Assembly: GCA_019635775.1 (NCBI GenBank) | Contig: JAHBYU010000008.1 | Span: forward strand, 124,001-188,000 | DNA: 64,000 nucleotides | Source of the DNA: Rhizobiaceae bacterium | Lineage (GTDB): Bacteria > Pseudomonadota > Alphaproteobacteria > Rhizobiales > Rhizobiaceae | Reading direction: 5' to 3' | Part shown: piece after piece, positions 1 through 11,651 of the stretch | How the letters are laid out: each line of letters starts with the position of its first letter | How positions within the stretch are numbered: the stretch's first letter is position 1 | Notes under the pieces: generated by a model | Seen by the model: the letters and a program-made list of their open reading frames with translations, nothing else | Told to the model about the DNA's origin: nothing | The model's database searches: none | Position numbers and translations under genes: made by a program

Positions 1-910
1 CGAGGCGGTTGCCAGGAACTGGACGGTTCCCGCCGGTATCGAGGTGACGCTTGAGGCGAACCCGTCATCTGTGGAAGCGGACAGGTTCCTCGGTTACCGC
101 GCAGCAGGCGTCAATCGCGTCTCGCTCGGCGTGCAGGCGCTGAACGACGCCGACCTGCGCTTCCTCGGACGCCTGCACAATGTGGAAGAGGCGCTGGTGG
201 CGATCGAACTGGCGCGCAAGACGTTTCCACGGCTTTCCTTCGATCTCATCTATGCGCGTCCCGGTCAGACGCCGCAACAATGGGAAGCGGAACTGAGGCG
301 GGCAATCGATCATGCGGTGGATCACCTGTCGCTCTACCAGCTGACCATCGAGGAAGGCACGCGCTTCCACGCACTGCATGCTGCAGGAAAGTTTGAAATC
401 CCTGACGGCGACCTCGCGGCGGACCTTTATGCGATGACGCAGGACGTGACGGCGGCGCATGGTTTGCCGGCTTATGAAATCTCGAATCATGCCCGTCCCG
501 GCGCAGAAAGCCGGCACAATCTCACCTATTGGCGTTATGGCGAATATGTCGGCGTCGGCCCCGGCGCGCATGGCCGCTTCCTGGAAAAGGGCCGACGTAT
601 TGTCACGATCGCCGAGAAGATGCCGGAAACTTGGGCCAATCTCGTGGAAGCGAAAGGGCACGGCGTTGTAGACGGAGAAATCCTGACCCGATCGGAAGAG
701 GCAGACGAGTTTTTGCTGATGGGATTGAGGCTGGTCGAGGGCATTGACCTGTCGCGCTACGAAAGCCTGGCGGGAAAGAGTTTTGCGCCCGGCAGGCTCT
801 CCGTGTTGCAGGAAGAGGGACTTGTCGCTCCGGTAGGCAATTCAAGGCTTCGCGCCACGCCTACAGGCATGATCGTGCTCGATGCGGTTGTTGCCGATCT
901 GGCACGCTGA
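1..910 (+). CDS. hemW: HemW-like radical SAM protein (5' end outside window)
   Basis: C-terminal about 302 residues of a HemW/HemN-family protein; the frame is open from base 2, so the true start lies upstream. Visible family features are the EANP segment near the window edge, the GVNRVSLGVQ and LIYARPGQT motifs and the HNLTYWRYGEYVGVGPGAHG block typical of HemW. The CxxxCxxC iron-sulfur motif is expected in the missing N-terminus. HemW proteins bind heme and are related to oxygen-independent coproporphyrinogen oxidase. The usual rdgB neighbour cannot be seen here. The call is firm as HemW-like; separation from a true HemN rests on the short C-terminal region and the rsmI-yraN context. Confidence 0.88.
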   Translation, partial: EAVARNWTVPAGIEVTLEANPSSVEADRFLGYRAAGVNRVSLGVQALNDADLRFLGRLHNVEEALVAIELARKTFPRLSFDLIYARPGQTPQQWEAELRRAIDHAVDHLSLYQLTIEEGTRFHALHAAGKFEIPDGDLAADLYAMTQDVTAAHGLPAYEISNHARPGAESRHNLTYWRYGEYVGVGPGAHGRFLEKGRRIVTIAEKMPETWANLVEAKGHGVVDGEILTRSEEADEFLLMGLRLVEGIDLSRYESLAGKSFAPGRLSVLQEEGLVAPVGNSRLRATPTGMIVLDAVVADLAR

Positions 911-923
911 TACGCGCAGGTCT

Positions 924-1115
924 TCAATGCGCCACGGCGCGGCGGTCGTGGCGAACCCTTACAGGCGATGGAGCCTCTGTCGGAAGGACAATCTGACCGC
1001 TGTGCATGTTTTCCGTGTGAGGTGACATCTTGCGGCGCTCGTCTTGCCGTTTCGCGCCATCATCACGGCCAGCGTAATAAGGCTCGAACGTATCTTGGAT
1101 GATCAGGTTGGCCAT
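924..1115 (-). CDS. Small hypothetical protein, 63 aa
   Basis: A short reading frame convergent with hemW. The ATG at 1115 is preceded on the minus strand by a strong ribosome-binding site (GGGGAGGAC, a few bases before the ATG), which is the main reason to believe it. The product is hydrophilic and rich in Arg, Asp and Glu, with no signal peptide or membrane segment. Its start reads MANLIIQDTFEPYYAGRDDG and an Arg-rich tail follows. I do not recognise a family. Longer upstream starts in the same frame are unlikely given this RBS. Confidence 0.5.
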   Translation of the reverse strand: MANLIIQDTFEPYYAGRDDGAKRQDERRKMSPHTENMHSGQIVLPTEAPSPVRVRHDRRAVAH

Positions 1116-1368
1116 GTCGTCCTCCCCGGACGTTATCGTTAGCCCTTTAACCCACAGCCAGACCTTTCGTTCCCGACTGTGGCGAAGCGATGGCGACTTG
1201 TGGATGAAGACCATCCGGATGCGACTGCGGCTACTGGGGCTATGGCAGGTCGTCCCCCGGAAAATCCTGAACATTGGCCGACGACGAACGCACCGTCGGT
1301 CGATACTCGTGTGCAGACTTCGGAGAAAGAGTCTTGCCCGACTCTTGCCCTGGCTGGTTAATGCGGCG

Positions 1369-2253
1369 ATGGACAGTCAGCAAAAGACCTATGTCGTCGG
1401 ACAGGCGCAGATCGCCGCAAGGCCGCTTGAGCCGGCGCTCTATCTCGTGGCTACGCCGATCGGAAACCTTGGTGACATCACGCTTCGCGCGCTGGAAACG
1501 CTGGCCGCGGCGGACGTCCTTGCCTGCGAGGACACGCGGGTGACGCGCGTGCTGCTCGACCGCTACGGGATCAGGCAGCGTCCCGGCGCTTATCACGAGC
1601 ACAATGCCAGTGAGGCGGGACCGAAGCTGATCGCAGCGCTTGAAGCGGGAAGGAGCGTTGCGCTGGTGTCGGATGCCGGCACGCCGCTTGTTTCCGATCC
1701 GGGTTTCAGGCTGGTGGAGCAGGCGCAGGCCGCGGGGATCAGGGTCGTGCCCATTCCCGGACCTTCGGCCGTGCTGGCGGCGCTGACAGCTTCGGGGCTG
1801 CCGTCTGACGCCTTTCTGTTTGCCGGCTTTCTTCCTGTCAAGGATGGACAACGTAAGTCAAGACTTACGGAACTAGGCGCCGTGCCTGCTACCCTGATCT
1901 TCTTCGAGTCACCGAGGCGTCTGGCGGATACGCTGGTTGCCATGGCCGAGACGCTTGGTGATCGTCGCGCGGCGATCGGGCGCGAATTGACGAAAACCTT
2001 CGAGGAGATGCGGACCGGCACGCTTGCCGAACTCGCCGCGCATTATGCGCAAGCCACGACTCCGAAGGGCGAGATCGTCATCTGCGTCGCGCCACCGGAA
2101 AAGCAGGCCGATGCGCCTGAAGACATCGACCGGCTGCTGGTGTCGCTCGCAGCCGAGATGCCGGCTTCGAAGGCCGCCGCCGAGGCCGCGAAAATGACCG
2201 GGCAGCCGAAGCAGGCGCTTTACAGGCGGCTGATGGACCTCAAGGATGGATAG
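1369..2253 (+). CDS. rsmI: 16S rRNA (cytidine(1402)-2'-O)-methyltransferase RsmI
   Basis: 294 aa of the tetrapyrrole-methylase-fold family. It uses SAM to 2'-O-methylate C1402 of 16S rRNA. Diagnostic segments are [18 protein letters not shown] near residue 23, [28 protein letters not shown] and [18 protein letters not shown]. The open frame runs further upstream to 1099, but that extension is Arg-rich and unlike the family, so the ATG at 1369 is chosen. It overlaps yraN by 8 bases, implying cotranscription and the usual rsmI-yraN pairing. Confidence 0.93.
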   Translation: MDSQQKTYVVGQAQIAARPLEPALYLVATPIGNLGDITLRALETLAAADVLACEDTRVTRVLLDRYGIRQRPGAYHEHNASEAGPKLIAALEAGRSVALVSDAGTPLVSDPGFRLVEQAQAAGIRVVPIPGPSAVLAALTASGLPSDAFLFAGFLPVKDGQRKSRLTELGAVPATLIFFESPRRLADTLVAMAETLGDRRAAIGRELTKTFEEMRTGTLAELAAHYAQATTPKGEIVICVAPPEKQADAPEDIDRLLVSLAAEMPASKAAAEAAKMTGQPKQALYRRLMDLKDG

Positions 2254-2635
2254 GCCTGCCGACCAGGCCTTGCTGCGCAAGCGGCGCAAAGCGTATCGAC
2301 GAGGCCATTCCAGCGAATGGCTGGCTGCGGTCGCACTGATGGCGAAGGGTTTTCGCATTGTCGCGCGCCGCTACCGCACGAAGCTCGGTGAAATCGATCT
2401 GATCGCGCGGCGCGGCGACCTTGTGCTGATCGTCGAGGTAAAGGCGCGCAAGACGCTGATGGAGGCGATGGACGCGCTCCGAAGCGAATCCGAGCGTCGC
2501 ATCGAGGGTGCCGCCGATCTCTGGCTCTCGCGCCAGCGCGACCATGCCAAGCTGTCCTTGCGTTTCGACATGGTGGCTGTGTTGCCCTGGCGCTGGCCGG
2601 TTCATGTCGAGAATGTTTTTTACGGCCGCAACTAG
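2246..2635 (+). CDS. yraN: UPF0102 family protein YraN
   Basis: 129 aa with the YraN/UPF0102 nuclease-like core: a GHSSEWLAA helix, the segment [18 protein letters not shown] and the EVKAR motif, matching the E-x-D...E-x-K layout of the restriction-endonuclease-like fold. The biological role is undefined; a link to recombination or Holliday-junction processing has been proposed for the family. The ATG lies inside the last codons of rsmI. Full length for the family. Confidence 0.9.
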   Translation: MDRPADQALLRKRRKAYRRGHSSEWLAAVALMAKGFRIVARRYRTKLGEIDLIARRGDLVLIVEVKARKTLMEAMDALRSESERRIEGAADLWLSRQRDHAKLSLRFDMVAVLPWRWPVHVENVFYGRN

Positions 2636-2704
2636 ACCCGGTGGGACAAGGTGGGCGGACCACGGCCGTTGGGCAGCGTGCTATGCATACTGGTAGGCGG
2701 GGGC

Positions 2705-3589
2705 CTAGCGGTCTCCGTCGTTCCGGCCGTTGGGCGACCCATCCCCACCGCCATTGCCCTTGCCGTTGTTGCCTTTGCCTGTGGTTCCGCCGCCATCAGG
2801 GCCGCCGTCAGAGCCACCATCATTGTCGCCGCCACCGCCGGATGGTCCGGACGGCGCAGAAGACGAGCCTTGTGGCGCACGCGACTGGGATGAAGATGTG
2901 GCTTTCTGCTTCAAAGATGCGGAGCTCATGCACCCGGAGCCCACGCGAAACCGTCGCGACAGACGTTGCTTGCCCGTCATGAAGGGAAAAGCTTGAGCGC
3001 TGCGCATCTGCTCGAGTGCCTGTTTGTCGAAACGGGCGGGGTCCGATACCCCGCCGCCCGGCGTCGCAATGATGTAGTCGCAGCGCTTGCGAAGGTCTCG
3101 GCAGCCATTCGCGCCGCAAAACTGGACGGACCCCTTGAGCAGCACCACGGCGGTCGCGCCACCCCGACCGATGAACACGTCGAACGCCGTCCCGCGAATG
3201 CCTATCGTGCCGGCAGGGGTCGCAATCTTGTAGGCGGATGATTTGGAGCCGCCGCTGATCCAGCGAAAGCTTCCCTTGGCAGCGTTGATCGTAAGGTTCT
3301 GGACGGAGCTGTCGCCGGCATAGACAAATTTGTCGATAACCACGGAGGAGTTGGACCCGACGGCAAACTTTGTGCCGTCGCTGAAGAGGAATTCGCCAAG
3401 CCCCGTTCCGGACGTTTTGATGCGTTCGTTTCGATGCACAGGAGACTTGGCAGCGAGGGGCGCACCGTCACCGGTCACCGCTGTCGCAATGAGCGTGGCC
3501 TTGCCAACCTGCTCAGCCGCCGAAAGCGACGAAGCTATCGCCGACAACACAAGACCGGCAAACGCCGTCCGCTGCAGCCAGACCCACAT
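2705..3589 (-). CDS. Exported FecR-domain protein with Gly/Asp-rich tail
   Basis: About 294 aa from the ATG at 3589; a TTG at 3616 is possible. An N-terminal signal peptide (MWVWLQRTAFAGLVLSAIAS, cleavage probably after a Ser-Ala) is followed by a FecR domain at residues about 30-160, with DGTKFAVGSNSSVVID and IATPAGTIGIRGTAFDVFIG. After residue about 215 the chain becomes low complexity, rich in Gly, Asp, Ser and Asn. FecR domains act in iron-siderophore anti-sigma signalling, but many orphan copies are exported proteins of unknown role. No ECF sigma factor or TonB receptor is adjacent, so no iron function is claimed. Confidence 0.8.
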   Translation of the reverse strand: MWVWLQRTAFAGLVLSAIASSLSAAEQVGKATLIATAVTGDGAPLAAKSPVHRNERIKTSGTGLGEFLFSDGTKFAVGSNSSVVIDKFVYAGDSSVQNLTINAAKGSFRWISGGSKSSAYKIATPAGTIGIRGTAFDVFIGRGGATAVVLLKGSVQFCGANGCRDLRKRCDYIIATPGGGVSDPARFDKQALEQMRSAQAFPFMTGKQRLSRRFRVGSGCMSSASLKQKATSSSQSRAPQGSSSAPSGPSGGGGDNDGGSDGGPDGGGTTGKGNNGKGNGGGDGSPNGRNDGDR

Positions 3590-3741
3590 CGCCTCCACCC
3601 AGAACACACAGTACAACTCGGGCAGGCACGTCTTACTTAATAAAGTCCTAACATAACGTAAGGGTAGATTTTTGTCAATGGACGGATTGCCCGAGCAAGG
3701 CTATCGGGTGCGCAAAATGAATGTGCGTTGTGGAGAGACAG

Positions 3742-3984
3742 ATGACGCTTCCAGACCGGCTGAGCAACGATCCGCGCAGCCCCTTCTACGATGAGCAGCT
3801 GTTGATGCGCGGCATCGGTATCCGGTTCAACGGCAAGGAACGCACGGACGTTTCGGAATATTGCGTCAGCGAGGGCTGGATCCGCGCGCAGGCCGGCAAC
3901 TCCAAGGACCGTTTCGGCCAGCCGATGACGATCAAGCTGAAGGGGACGGTCGAGCCGTTCCTTGAGGGCGAAGCTGCGGACTGA
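3742..3984 (+). CDS. DUF3297 family protein
   Basis: 80 aa, full length for DUF3297. The conserved pattern is clear: PDRLSNDPRSPFYDEQLL, GIGIRFNGKERTDVSEYCVS, and TIKLKGTVEPF near the end. The ATG at 3742 is preferred over a start at 3721 because GGAGA lies just upstream and the family begins at this point. The function is unknown. It is cytosolic by prediction, with no signal or membrane segment. Confidence 0.85.
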   Translation: MTLPDRLSNDPRSPFYDEQLLMRGIGIRFNGKERTDVSEYCVSEGWIRAQAGNSKDRFGQPMTIKLKGTVEPFLEGEAAD

Positions 3985-3993
3985 GGGTAGCGC

Positions 3994-4035
3994 GCCCTCT
4001 CCGTCTCGACCCTGTGGGTCGATCCACCTCTCCCC
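3994..4035 (+). repeat. REP-like palindromic element
   Basis: Between the convergent DUF3297 and P450 genes lies a perfect 7-bp stem with a 3-base loop (TCGACCC tgt GGGTCGA, 4006-4022). It is flanked by GCCCTCTCCG on the left and CCACCTCTCCCC on the right. This flank-palindrome-flank design resembles the short intergenic REP/RIME-type repeats common in rhizobial genomes. Only one copy was noticed in the window, so repetition must be shown genome-wide. Confidence 0.5.
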
Positions 4036-4072
4036 ATTTCATGGGCGCCGACGAACCCGAGCCCTGAAAGGT

Positions 4073-5446
4073 CTACCGCCGTGCCGTAACCTGCATGGGC
4101 AGGCCGCCCTGCGGCTGGGTGGTGAGCTTCTGAACGGGCCACGGTCTCGTTTCGGGTGTCGTGTCGAAACGGAAACGGTTCATCAGGATGGCAAGCGCGA
4201 TGATCGCCTCCTGCATGGCGAATGAAGCGCCGATGCAAACGCGCGGTCCCGCTCCGAAAGGCAGATACTGGTAGCGGTCGATCTTCTGGCGGTTTTCGGG
4301 ATGGAAGCGCGACGGCATGAAGGCGTCGGGCTTGTCCCAAAGCTTGCGGTGGCGGTGAACCGTCCAGGGCATGACAAGCACGGCCGCCCTGGCCGGTATC
4401 TTGAGGTCACGCCATGTCTCCGGGACGATCGGCTCCCGGTTGATGGAGGGAGCAGGCGGGTAGAGGCGTAAAGCCTCCTCGAAAGCGGCCCGCGTCAGCG
4501 GCATGGCGTCGAGCCATTTGGTCGGGTCAGGCTCGCGGCCAAGAACCGCATCGATCTCCGCCTCGATTGCATCCCGCTCCCAGGGCGCCTCGGCAAGGCA
4601 ATAAAGCGTCCAGCCGAGCGCGCGGGCTGTGGTCTCGTGACCGGCGCCGATGAAGGTGATGATGTTGTCCTCAACCTCGCCGCGCGTCAGTCCGTCGGGA
4701 CCTTCGGCGCGCAAAAGGAGCGTCAGGAAATCCTCCGGCACGCTGTCGGGGTCCTTGGCCATACGGGCCCGGCGCATCTCCATCGTGTCGGACACGATGT
4801 TGCGGAAATAGTCCATCGTCCGGCGGCCACGGATGCGGGTCAGGCGTGGCAGCCATTCGGGCGCGCGCAGAAGGTCGAGCGGATCGACGCGCCCCATGGT
4901 TTCGAACAGACGGTCGATCTGGTGCGCAAAACTGCCGGGCTCCCCGGCGATCTCGCCGGAAAACAGCGTCTCGGCCAGGATGTCATAGGTGAGGTTGGTC
5001 ATGTCCACGGCGATGTCGTGGACGCCGCCTTCCTCGTAGCGCTCGACGAATGCCTGCGTGCGCTTCAGCATCGGGCCGGCGAAGCCGAAGATGTGGCGCG
5101 GCGTGAAGACCGGCGCCATCGCCTTACGCGAGCGCTTCCAGACGTCGCCTTCGGCAGTCAGCAGGCCATCGCGCAGTATGGGTCGCAGGATAAGCTGGCG
5201 CACGGTCGCCATGCGGTAATTCTTCGCATTGTCGACCAGGACATGCCTGATGAGCGCGGGATCGTTGGCTATGACCAGTGGTCCGCCGACGCCCGTGACC
5301 GAGATATAGGGCTCGTTGTAGGAGGGCTCGCCCCACAGTTCGAGCGGGTTGCGGTAGACGATCCGCATCATCTCAAGCATGGAAGGCGGCTTTGTGCGGG
5401 GCCGTGGCGCGGGTGGCACGAAGGGGGCGGGCTGTGTGTCCATCAT
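4073..5446 (-). CDS. Cytochrome P450
   Basis: 457 aa from the ATG at 5446 (a TTG at 5452 is also in frame). It is a soluble bacterial-type P450 monooxygenase. Seen are the I-helix oxygen-binding motif GAGHETTARALG, the K-helix EEALRLYPPAPS (the ExxR position) and the heme-binding loop FGAGPRVCIGASFA with the cysteine ligand. There is no N-terminal membrane anchor and no fused reductase. No ferredoxin or ferredoxin reductase gene is adjacent, so the redox partner is elsewhere. The substrate cannot be inferred. Confidence 0.92.
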   Translation of the reverse strand: MMDTQPAPFVPPAPRPRTKPPSMLEMMRIVYRNPLELWGEPSYNEPYISVTGVGGPLVIANDPALIRHVLVDNAKNYRMATVRQLILRPILRDGLLTAEGDVWKRSRKAMAPVFTPRHIFGFAGPMLKRTQAFVERYEEGGVHDIAVDMTNLTYDILAETLFSGEIAGEPGSFAHQIDRLFETMGRVDPLDLLRAPEWLPRLTRIRGRRTMDYFRNIVSDTMEMRRARMAKDPDSVPEDFLTLLLRAEGPDGLTRGEVEDNIITFIGAGHETTARALGWTLYCLAEAPWERDAIEAEIDAVLGREPDPTKWLDAMPLTRAAFEEALRLYPPAPSINREPIVPETWRDLKIPARAAVLVMPWTVHRHRKLWDKPDAFMPSRFHPENRQKIDRYQYLPFGAGPRVCIGASFAMQEAIIALAILMNRFRFDTTPETRPWPVQKLTTQPQGGLPMQVTARR

Positions 5447-5589
5447 GAGCAATGTAGTACGCCGGCAACCGGCTCGCCATACGATGCCGCCAGCAGACCC
5501 GCGTCAGACGGGCGCGGCGCCGGCCCAAAGCCCGCTCCAGAGGAATGTGGGCAAACACGGTGGGGCGCCTCCGGCGCGGCTGAAACGCC

Positions 5590-8004
5590 CTACTTCATGC
5601 CCTCAAGCGTCGCGTCGATGCTGGCGAGCCGGCTGTTGAAATAGCTGTCATTGTGGCTGTAGCCGGCGGCCGACATTGCCGCCGCCGCTTGAGCGGTGAT
5701 GTCGCGCGCATGCCGCACCATCGCCTTGTCCGCTGTGACGCTACCCAGAAGCTCGAGCGCTTCGGCCATGCGCGCGTTCGCCGTCGCCCAGTCGATTTCG
5801 GAACGCTCGCGCGTCCAGACCTCCAGCGCCCGCTCGAATGCGGCGATCGACCTGCGATAGTCCGCAGCGTCGTTGGAGAGTTTCGCAATCCTCAGCTCCG
5901 CATCGCCGAGATAATGCTGCGCCAGCGCCCAGTCCATCGGCGAACGGTCGCGTTCGAGAATGTCGGTGGCGGCGCGGATCGCGGTTACGCCCTGCTGCAG
6001 GTAGTCAGATTGGGGCTCGAGCGCAGCGAGCGCGAGAAGCGACTCCGCGCGGTTGCCTTCCGTGCGCGCCCACTCCTGCGGCATGTCCGCCTTCGGTATG
6101 TGAAGCAAGGCGCGGTCGAAGGCCTCGACCGACTGGCGCAGAACGTCGGCGTCGTTCGCATAGAAACCCTGCATGGAGAGCGCCATGCCGAGATTGCGCT
6201 GGCTGATCGTCCGATCATAGCCGGTCAGTATCTCGCCGGCCGCGCGGTAGGCGTCTGCCGAGCGCTTGAGCCAGGACGGATCGCCATACACATGGCCGTA
6301 GTTCATCGCGGCGTTGCCGATGGAAAGCTGCGTGGAAGCCCATGCCCGGGGATGCGACTCGCGCGTGCGCACCTCAAGCGCATCTTCCAGGGCGGCGACC
6401 GCCTCGTCGAGCGCGTCGACGCCGGTGCCGACACGCGCCAGATAGGAAAGCGCGACCCCCTTTCCGTATTTGCTGGTTGCCCATGCCTCCGGATCGTCTT
6501 CGCGCGTGACGAGGTTCAGGGCTGTCTCGTGAGCGGCAAGCGCGCGCTCGATCGAGGACCGGTCGCCGAACCTGTCACCATAATCGGCAAGCGCAAATCC
6601 CTGGTCGGCCTTGTAGCGCCATGCCAGCCTGTCGTCCCAGCGCCTGACCTGCTCGTATGCGTCCCCGAAGCGCTGGGCGGCCTTGACATGATCGAAGGAA
6701 AGCAGCGCGGCCTGCGCTTCCTCCGCATAGGTGGCCGCGATCTCGAGACGATCGGCCTTGACCTCCTCTTCGCGCTTGTCGAGCGTGGCCGACAGCGCCT
6801 CGGCGCGCGCGCTTGCGCGCTCGCGGAACTGTCGCGACAGTCCGATGGCGCCTTCCGCCTGCGCCATGTCGGCGAGTTCGGCATAGCGGGTCAGTTCCGG
6901 ATCGTTGCGGGCACCGATGTCGATCTTCTGGTCGAGGATGCGCCGCAGATTGTCGGCGCCCTTCTTCAGCTGGCGCGCCAGATCTTCCGCGCCGCCCGTC
7001 GTGTCGACGTTGAGCTCCTTCAGCATCCCGTAAAGCGCATCGAGCGGTACGGCATCGGTCTGGGAAACCGCCTCGACGAGATTGCGGGTCTCGACCGGAC
7101 TGGTCGCGATGGTCAGCAGAAGGTCGCGCCGCGCCTCCCGGATCTGCGCGTCCTCGCCTTCATCCTGTTCGACCACATTGCCGAAATACAGAAGCCTTCG
7201 CAGGCTGGCATTGGTCCACGGCTGCTGCTGGCTGCGGGTGGAGAGGTAGACCTCCTCCGAGACCATCGTCATGACATCGGCGAAGTCGAAATCATTGGCG
7301 CCGAGATGCTTCAGGAGCGCCGCCGCGTATGGGCTGGTCTCGCCCGGCTGACCATCCAGCGCCACCTCGCCGGGAGCTGCCGCGTATCCGATCACGATGC
7401 CGAGGCTCTCGCCTGTGTCCCTGTTCGGGCTGACGAGCGAAACCGCGCTGCGGGGCGTGCCTAGACCCGAAGCCGAGATTGTCAGCGGCTCCCCGCCGCC
7501 GCCCTTGCTCAGGCGGGTTCCCTCCGGAAAAGGATTGGTGCGGCAGGCATCGAGCAGGAAGATGGTGATCTTCGCCTTTCGGCGAAGTTCGCCCAGGATC
7601 TCCTCCAGCGAAACGAACTTCTCGCCCGCCTCGTCGACATCGTCGATGTCCGCGTCGACGGGCAACAGGAAGTTCTCGCCTCCCGCCTCGATGCCGTGGC
7701 CGGAGTAATAGACCAGCGCGACATCGGCACCCTCGGCGTCATCCAGAAATCCGTCAAAGTCCCTGCGCAGGCGCCGTGCGTCGCGATCCTCGACCATGTC
7801 GGTCTCCAGGCCCAGCCTGTTCAGGAGTTCCTCGATCTGGCGCGCGTCGCGAGAGGGGTTGGGCAGCTTCTGCAGATGCACGTAGTCGGACTGGCCGATG
7901 ACGAGGGCGATGCCTTTCAAAGGCTCTGCAGCGACCGCCTCGCCGGAGCAGAAATGCAAGGCTGCAAACAGCCCCGCGGCAAGCGCCGCGCCTATCGGTT
8001 TCAT
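5590..8004 (-). CDS. Exported caspase-family (peptidase C14) protein with helical repeats
   Basis: About 804 aa. A signal peptide (MKPIGAALAAGLFAALHF) precedes a caspase/metacaspase-like domain at residues about 30-260. The catalytic dyad positions are visible as His in VYYSGHGIEAGG and Cys in FLLDACRTNPFP. Residues from about 380 to the end are Ala-rich helical repeats resembling degenerate TPRs (for example AEEAQAALLSFDHVKAAQRF). The predicted location is periplasm or envelope. The ATG at 8004 is chosen because it places the signal peptide at the N-terminus; an ATG at 8016 is in frame. Role unknown; bacterial C14 proteins are linked to stress responses and proteolysis. Confidence 0.85.
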   Translation of the reverse strand: MKPIGAALAAGLFAALHFCSGEAVAAEPLKGIALVIGQSDYVHLQKLPNPSRDARQIEELLNRLGLETDMVEDRDARRLRRDFDGFLDDAEGADVALVYYSGHGIEAGGENFLLPVDADIDDVDEAGEKFVSLEEILGELRRKAKITIFLLDACRTNPFPEGTRLSKGGGGEPLTISASGLGTPRSAVSLVSPNRDTGESLGIVIGYAAAPGEVALDGQPGETSPYAAALLKHLGANDFDFADVMTMVSEEVYLSTRSQQQPWTNASLRRLLYFGNVVEQDEGEDAQIREARRDLLLTIATSPVETRNLVEAVSQTDAVPLDALYGMLKELNVDTTGGAEDLARQLKKGADNLRRILDQKIDIGARNDPELTRYAELADMAQAEGAIGLSRQFRERASARAEALSATLDKREEEVKADRLEIAATYAEEAQAALLSFDHVKAAQRFGDAYEQVRRWDDRLAWRYKADQGFALADYGDRFGDRSSIERALAAHETALNLVTREDDPEAWATSKYGKGVALSYLARVGTGVDALDEAVAALEDALEVRTRESHPRAWASTQLSIGNAAMNYGHVYGDPSWLKRSADAYRAAGEILTGYDRTISQRNLGMALSMQGFYANDADVLRQSVEAFDRALLHIPKADMPQEWARTEGNRAESLLALAALEPQSDYLQQGVTAIRAATDILERDRSPMDWALAQHYLGDAELRIAKLSNDAADYRRSIAAFERALEVWTRERSEIDWATANARMAEALELLGSVTADKAMVRHARDITAQAAAAMSAAGYSHNDSYFNSRLASIDATLEGMK

Positions 8005-8126
8005 ACCGCCGCCCATCTCAAAATCCGGCCAAAATCCGGTCCAAACCCTGCCGCCATCCTAGACGATGCGATGACATCATTATGACGGCAGGATTTCAAG
8101 CCGCGAATGGATCGCGCCGTCGGGTA

Positions 8127-10777
<2,651 letters not shown>

Positions 10778-10793
10778 GGATCCAGCAATTAGC

Positions 10794-11651
10794 CTATGGG
10801 TCGTTTTCGGCAACCTCGACGTTGTCGATCAGCCTGACCTGACCCAGCCAGGCGGCAGCAAGCAGGCGCGCAGGCTCGGACGCCCGGGTCAGCGGCGCAA
10901 GGCTGGCCGAGGATCTCAGTTCAAGATATTCGACCGGGCCGAATCCAGCGTCTTCCAGCGCGCGCCTGGCTTGCGCCAGTACCGGTTGCGCGTCCGCCCC
11001 GGAGGCCATCTTTGCGGCGGCTTCAAAGAGCACTTCGGAGAGCCTTGGTGCGCGTGCATGCTCTTGCGGCGACAGTCGCGCGTTGCGTGACGACATGGCC
11101 AGACCGTTCCTTTCGCGGATCGTCGGGCAGGCAACGATCTCGACCGGTATGTCGAGATCCCTGGCCATGCGGCGAACGACCTGCAACTGCTGGAAATCCT
11201 TCTCGCCGAAGAAGGCGCAATCCGCGCCGGACTGAAGGAAGAGCTTGGCGACGACGGTGGCCACGCCGTCGAAATGGCCGGGCCTGAACCGTCCTTCCAT
11301 TTCCTCGCTCACGCTCGCGACCGACACGGTGGTCGAAAAGCCTTCCGGATAGATTTCCCCGGCGAGCGGCGCGTAGAGCAGGTGCGCACCTGCACCAGCG
11401 AGCATGGCGGCGTCCGTTTCCTCGGTGCGAGGATAGGCGGCCAGATCGGCCGGGCTGTTGAACTGCTTCGGGTTGACGAAGATGGTAACTATGACGCGCT
11501 CCGCCCTTGAGAGCGCTGCGCGTACGAGACTGAGATGGCCTTCGTGCAAGGCCCCCATTGTGGGCACGAGGGCGACTTGCAGTCTCTCGGCACGCCAGGC
11601 TGCAACTGCGTAGCGTAGCTCCGCAACCGTTCGGACGACAGGAACGCTCAT
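10794..11651 (-). CDS. panC: Pantothenate synthetase
   Basis: 285 aa. It joins pantoate and beta-alanine using ATP, the last step of pantothenate synthesis. Family motifs are seen in order: VPTMGALHEGHLSLVRAA (ATP-binding HxGH), FVNPKQFNSPADLAAYPRT, FRPGHFDGVATVVAKLF, FGEKDFQQLQVVRRM and AMSSRNARLSPQEHARA (the KMSKS-like region). Its ATG overlaps the panB stop in a TGATG arrangement, so translation is probably coupled to panB. That matters because panB is frameshifted upstream. Confidence 0.95.
   Translation of the reverse strand: MSVPVVRTVAELRYAVAAWRAERLQVALVPTMGALHEGHLSLVRAALSRAERVIVTIFVNPKQFNSPADLAAYPRTEETDAAMLAGAGAHLLYAPLAGEIYPEGFSTTVSVASVSEEMEGRFRPGHFDGVATVVAKLFLQSGADCAFFGEKDFQQLQVVRRMARDLDIPVEIVACPTIRERNGLAMSSRNARLSPQEHARAPRLSEVLFEAAAKMASGADAQPVLAQARRALEDAGFGPVEYLELRSSASLAPLTRASEPARLLAAAWLGQVRLIDNVEVAENDP

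Noticed and set aside
1197-1210. TGTGGATGA near rsmI as a DnaA box
   Set aside because: One mismatch, isolated and unsupported by other origin features.
5653-7464. 603-codon plus-strand frame opposite the caspase-like gene
   Set aside because: It is antisense to a gene with signal peptide and catalytic motifs, and its Arg-rich composition is typical of shadow frames.
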